A stretch of 64,000 nt of DNA from Straminergon stramineum (lineage: Eukaryota; Streptophyta; Bryopsida; Hypnales; Calliergonaceae). Where the stretch lies: NCBI GenBank assembly GCA_963920665.1, contig OY987265.1, positions 2,671,001 through 2,735,000 on the forward strand, written 5' to 3'. The translations under genes and the position numbers were made by a program. This document shows, one piece after another, positions 60,174 through 64,000 of this stretch. The notes below the pieces were generated by a model, which worked only from the letters and a program-made list of their open reading frames with translations, was not told the origin of the DNA and did no database searches. Every line of letters begins with the position of its first letter. The stretch's first letter is position 1.

Positions 60174-60863
60174 CCAAAAATGATTTGGAACCAAGGTTGC
60201 ATAGTAAACAATGTGTTACACACATAGTAGGGCGAGAAACTTACTCTTAAATAGAAATTGAATTGAATATAAATGATAATTATTCAAAAGTTTCTAACTA
60301 AATCGGTTTGTTGAAATTTATATTATTCATATTGAAGAGTACCATCATTATCATATGTTGTGATTCCTTCAAAGCATTTTTTAAGCTCTCTTAATGTACC
60401 TACATTGATTTCACACTAAGGGTGAAGAAAAAGGAGCAATATAAACTTTAACCTCATAGGATTAATAAGAGTTAATAACATAACCTATATAAGGATAAAT
60501 ATTCTTCTCAAGATTTAGAATTTGTTCCCAAACAGGACTAGGTTAGAAAAATATAATTGTCACGGGGTGAGCAAGGAACAAGAAGATCCCACTCTCTTTG
60601 AAAGTAGGACTAGAGGTAGCCTTAATTTTCATAATTGTGAAGATATAGTATAAAATACAACTTCAAAGAATAATTTAATGAAAATTTGTAATCTATAGTG
60701 AAATATGATCAATAGGTCATATCCATTTGGTTAGATCAACTACTAGATTGACCTATATATTTCAATAAATTTTGAAATTTGAAATTAAATAAAATTGATT
60801 GTAGAGTGAATATCTTTCGTTTTTGCAAGAATTTTCTTTCAAAATGTCTTAAGTTTTAATTAT
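60174..60863. other. AT-rich spacer
   Basis: Nothing recognised. Confidence 0.4.
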
Positions 60864-62203
60864 CACTACAAGAGACGTGTTTCTTTTGGTGTTAGGCCCA
60901 AAACACACGATGTCTGACATGATAGTAAGATGTCAAAGGGTGGATGGCTCCAAAAGGTAGATTTTTGTGGATGTTGTAGAGAACGCTAGCACATTATTGT
61001 AAAAACAAGTGGATGCTATCATTGACATTGATGTTTTATTTGACATAACTCAAGACATACTCATGTTTTTTGAATCATCTAAAAAACCATAGAGTGCCAT
61101 GTCAACAAATAGATCCATTTTGATTGTCAGTAAGTCAGTGTAAATTACTACTGTTTATGGAAAAATGCTAACCAAATATAAAAAATTTAGAAGAAGTGCA
61201 ACCACGTGGTATGCCATGCAAAAAAAGGGACATAGATAGATGTACATATGGATGAAAAGAGAAGCTATTTATACAAGTGGGGTGGGGTGAAGTGAAACAA
61301 CCCATATTGGATATCCTAAGCAAGAATTGTGTTCAAAATGATATTTCTTAGTAACATGTAGATGTCTAAAACAACATCTAGATGTCTAAAACAACATCTA
61401 GATGTCTAAAACAACATCTAGATGTCTAAAACAACATCTAGATGTCTAAAACAACATCTAGATGTCTAAAACATGTCTAAACATCCAAATGTCAGTTAGT
61501 CAAACTCCCATCTCAAATTATTCCATATCCTTTGTTTGACCATGGATGGACAATGGATTATAAAAATGTCCCCTCCACCCTTCATTTTCATGAACTTTCA
61601 ATGAAGTCATTCCTTCATTATGCCATAAAAATTCTCTTGATGGTAGATGGTAAGTTCTCTTTAATTCTTACTAAATTCAATAATTTATTTTGTTTTTTTT
61701 ATTTTTATTTTTATTAAATAATTAGCTTTTGCTGACCTTGCCTTATAAATGTAGTATGCACCTATTGATGTCTCAAAAAGAATCTAGACATCTAAGTTGA
61801 AATCTCAAAAAACACTATTAAAATTCTCAGACAACATAAAAGCTTACTAACTAAGCATGCCATGTCACTTATCCGACTACCATGTCAAGTGCTACGTTTG
61901 GTGCCATGTCATAGACAAGCTAGATGGAAAAAGTCCCATGTGGTTGTCCTTGCCCTCGTAGCACTTACACGGCATCTCTATGGCACCTACGTGCCACAAT
62001 GTTGGGAACTTGGAAGACCCTGTTTTTTTATGTTAGAAAAAAAACAGTTGAAATGAAGCGCATTATTTCAAATTTTGGGATGTTTTTTACTTGTCAACTA
62101 TAATAGATTTTAGTGGATGTCTACACAAAGATCGTTGATGTCAAAAAAAACTTTCTTGCTTGTTTTTTCAAACATCACAAAAAAGCGCAGGGTTCTTCTA
62201 GTG
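60864..62203. mobile_element. Complete non-autonomous CACTA element, 1340 bp
   Basis: Left end CACTACAAGAGACGTG, right end inverted CACTAGAAGAACCCTGC. A perfect TAT duplication flanks it (60861-60863, 62204-62206). Subterminal repeats of GATGTC and TAGATGT words are spread through it, as in En/Spm elements where they bind the accessory protein. No transposase inside; the Tnp2 pseudogene at 42.5-48 kb is the matching enzyme type. Confidence 0.85.
61354..61472. repeat. Tandem array of 20 bp units, about six copies
   Basis: Unit TAGATGTCTAAAACAACATC repeated almost without change inside the CACTA element. GATGTC also occurs elsewhere in the element. Confidence 0.9.
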
Positions 62204-63530
62204 TATGATGGATTTGAAATATTTTTACTTTATTTTTCTTAAAAGATTGTTTTTCACCAAGTTTTGAAATGGAAAGGTTATATTTTTAGTGAAATATACT
62301 TTCACCCTTTAAACAGTAGAAAGATTTGCAAAGAATTTTTTTGAATATTTGTATAATTTGAATGCTAAAGAACAAACACAATAGTCTACAAACATTGAAA
62401 TTGATGAAAAAAACAAAACTCTATATACTAGAGGCATACGTGTATTCATTTGTTGTTTGAAATTTGAACATTTGGCATTAGATGAGATTTGGGCCAAATA
62501 GAAGACTATGAGTTCCTTGTAGTTCCCAGTAGTGGGGAACTTGTTGAATTGCGCCACTACAACAATGTTGATGTAGTTGGGTGTTGACCAAGTTAGAATT
62601 TATTTTTAGAAATTTTTAGAAATTTTTTTTTTACTTTTTTATAATTTCAAGACATAAAAAAACTTTTTTTTTAGTATTTATGACGGTTGACAGCAGTTGG
62701 CCATGCCCTCATTGCTACGAGAACAATATAGGGAATAGGCCTAAATTAACCCCTTATTTCCCCAAATCTCATCTAATGTCTTTAATCCCTAAAGTCCTAA
62801 TGCCTTTTTATTAATCTAGAACCATTCAAAATTGCCATTTCGATTGCAAAGAGCAAAAAACTTACAAATCAATTTTTTTGCATATACAACTACAAGATAC
62901 TGCACTAAACTAGTATAAAAACGAATGGAAGAAATTTCAAAAACTTTCACCATGTAGATTCCAAGATATTTGTGTCTAATGTAAAGAATATATTTTTGGT
63001 GCAAGTTCTATTGCTAGATTATTTGACTTTGAATCTTTTTAACTTAAAATTTTTGCACCAAACATATGACCATTAATGATTTTCAATTTTCAATTTTTTT
63101 TTAAAAACAACAACTTGATTTTCATTTTTTTTTAATTCTTAAGTAGAAGTAGGTACAATATTGAAAGAAATATTAAATCATTAATTATAGCTCTAAGATG
63201 GAATTGAAGTACACTAATCCCAACAATGAAATTGTTCTAGCAAGTATACGTCATCTTATGGAAATTATTTTTTTAAATTGTGAAATTTGAGTTAAGAAAA
63301 TGCATCTAGTACATTATTATCTAATTTAGTAAAAAACATATCTACAAGGAAAAAGAATTCAAATTTTTGTGGATTTTTTTGGTTGCCTAGTTTCCCTCAT
63401 TTTTAACTTATTGTGGCATAACTTTTACTCCCAAGAATTGACTGTAAAAAAAATGATATTCCCAAAAATCAAATGTGTTTTTCTATCTCAAAAAAAAGTT
63501 TTAGAAAATCACATCAAAAACAAAGGTTAT
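62204..63530. other. AT-rich intergenic
   Basis: TTAACCCCTTATTTCC at 62749 and TTAATCCCTAAAGTCC at 62782 look like decayed TTAA-element ends without partners. No gene. Confidence 0.35.
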
Positions 63531-64000
63531 CCCCTAAACGTCCAGATTCATCTCTAGAATTGATGATTTGAGAAAAATCATTATAAAGTGCTCTTTGGAA
63601 GCATATTTTGGAATTGATGTACAAATGAAAGTTGTAGATTATGATTTTTAGATTCCATCTATACGGTTAGATTCACCAATTTTATCACCAATATTTTTTT
63701 ATAAATTTTGAAAGAGAAATTCCAAAATTCCTTCAAAATTCAATTACAAGCAAAATATTATCATTTTTTGAGGAAATTTTTTTGGAATGGATTTGATATG
63801 AGGTTCTCTTCACATGGGTATTTTTTGAAATTTTTGTGTTCTTCCTACCTATGACTTCATTTTGGCTAATCCGGTTTAGAACTAAAGTCCATGCAATTTG
63901 ACCACTTGACATACTTGCACATTTGTAATTTTAGAAAAATATGAACTCTAGTAATACCAAATCCAACCCTTAGATAGGCCAACAACTTGATAACGTATCT
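63531..64000. mobile_element. TTAA-type element P8, cut by the window end
   Basis: Begins CCCCTAAACGTCCAGATTC after a mutated TTAT. It matches P5 (50150-50718) in reverse orientation to the window edge. The far end lies outside. Confidence 0.65.

Noticed and set aside
61354..61472. CRISPR-like array
   Set aside because: The 20 bp units are contiguous with no unique spacers; it is a plain tandem repeat in a CACTA element.

Overview
This window looks like nuclear DNA of a land plant: AT-rich, gene-poor, with short exons split by GT-AG introns and a crowd of nested transposable elements. The plant assignment rests mainly on a minus-strand En/Spm (CACTA) Tnp2-type transposase with the full plant domain order. 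The abundance of TTAA/CCCCTAA-ended elements and the unfamiliar small genes make me lean towards a non-seed plant, but that is inference and I cannot name the species.

Layout. 0.9-14.6 kb is a repeat nest. It holds two families of elements ending in GGGTGATTGCAAG, four TTAA-flanked elements (one inserted inside another), an unclassified retroelement-like stretch with a GC-rich patch, and minus-strand remains of a multi-exon gene with a methyltransferase-like motif and a RING-like zinc finger. 14.8-24.2 kb is lower in repeats, with exon-like open segments, a 4 x 64 bp tandem array and small MITEs. 25.5-28.4 kb and 37.0-39.1 kb carry two plus-strand small genes of unknown function (genes A and B) whose exon phases and middle exons correspond, so they look like diverged paralogues. 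28.9-33.2 kb includes a 1.08 kb near-perfect inverted repeat. 42.5-48.0 kb is the decayed Tnp2 transposase. 51.1-52.8 kb has another set of exons with the same intron phases (gene C). 53.6-64 kb is again a repeat nest: further copies of the same families, a complete 1.34 kb non-autonomous CACTA element with a TAT target duplication, and a TTAA element cut by the window end.

Function. No conserved housekeeping gene is visible. The story is mostly transposon biology: at least five non-autonomous families, none with an intact transposase here, several nested so that relative insertion order can be read. The most novel material is the TTAA/CCCCTAA family (piggyBac-like by its ends), the GGGTGATTGCAAG families, and the gene A/B pair. 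Gene models were built by eye from splice sites and reading phase, with no transcript support.
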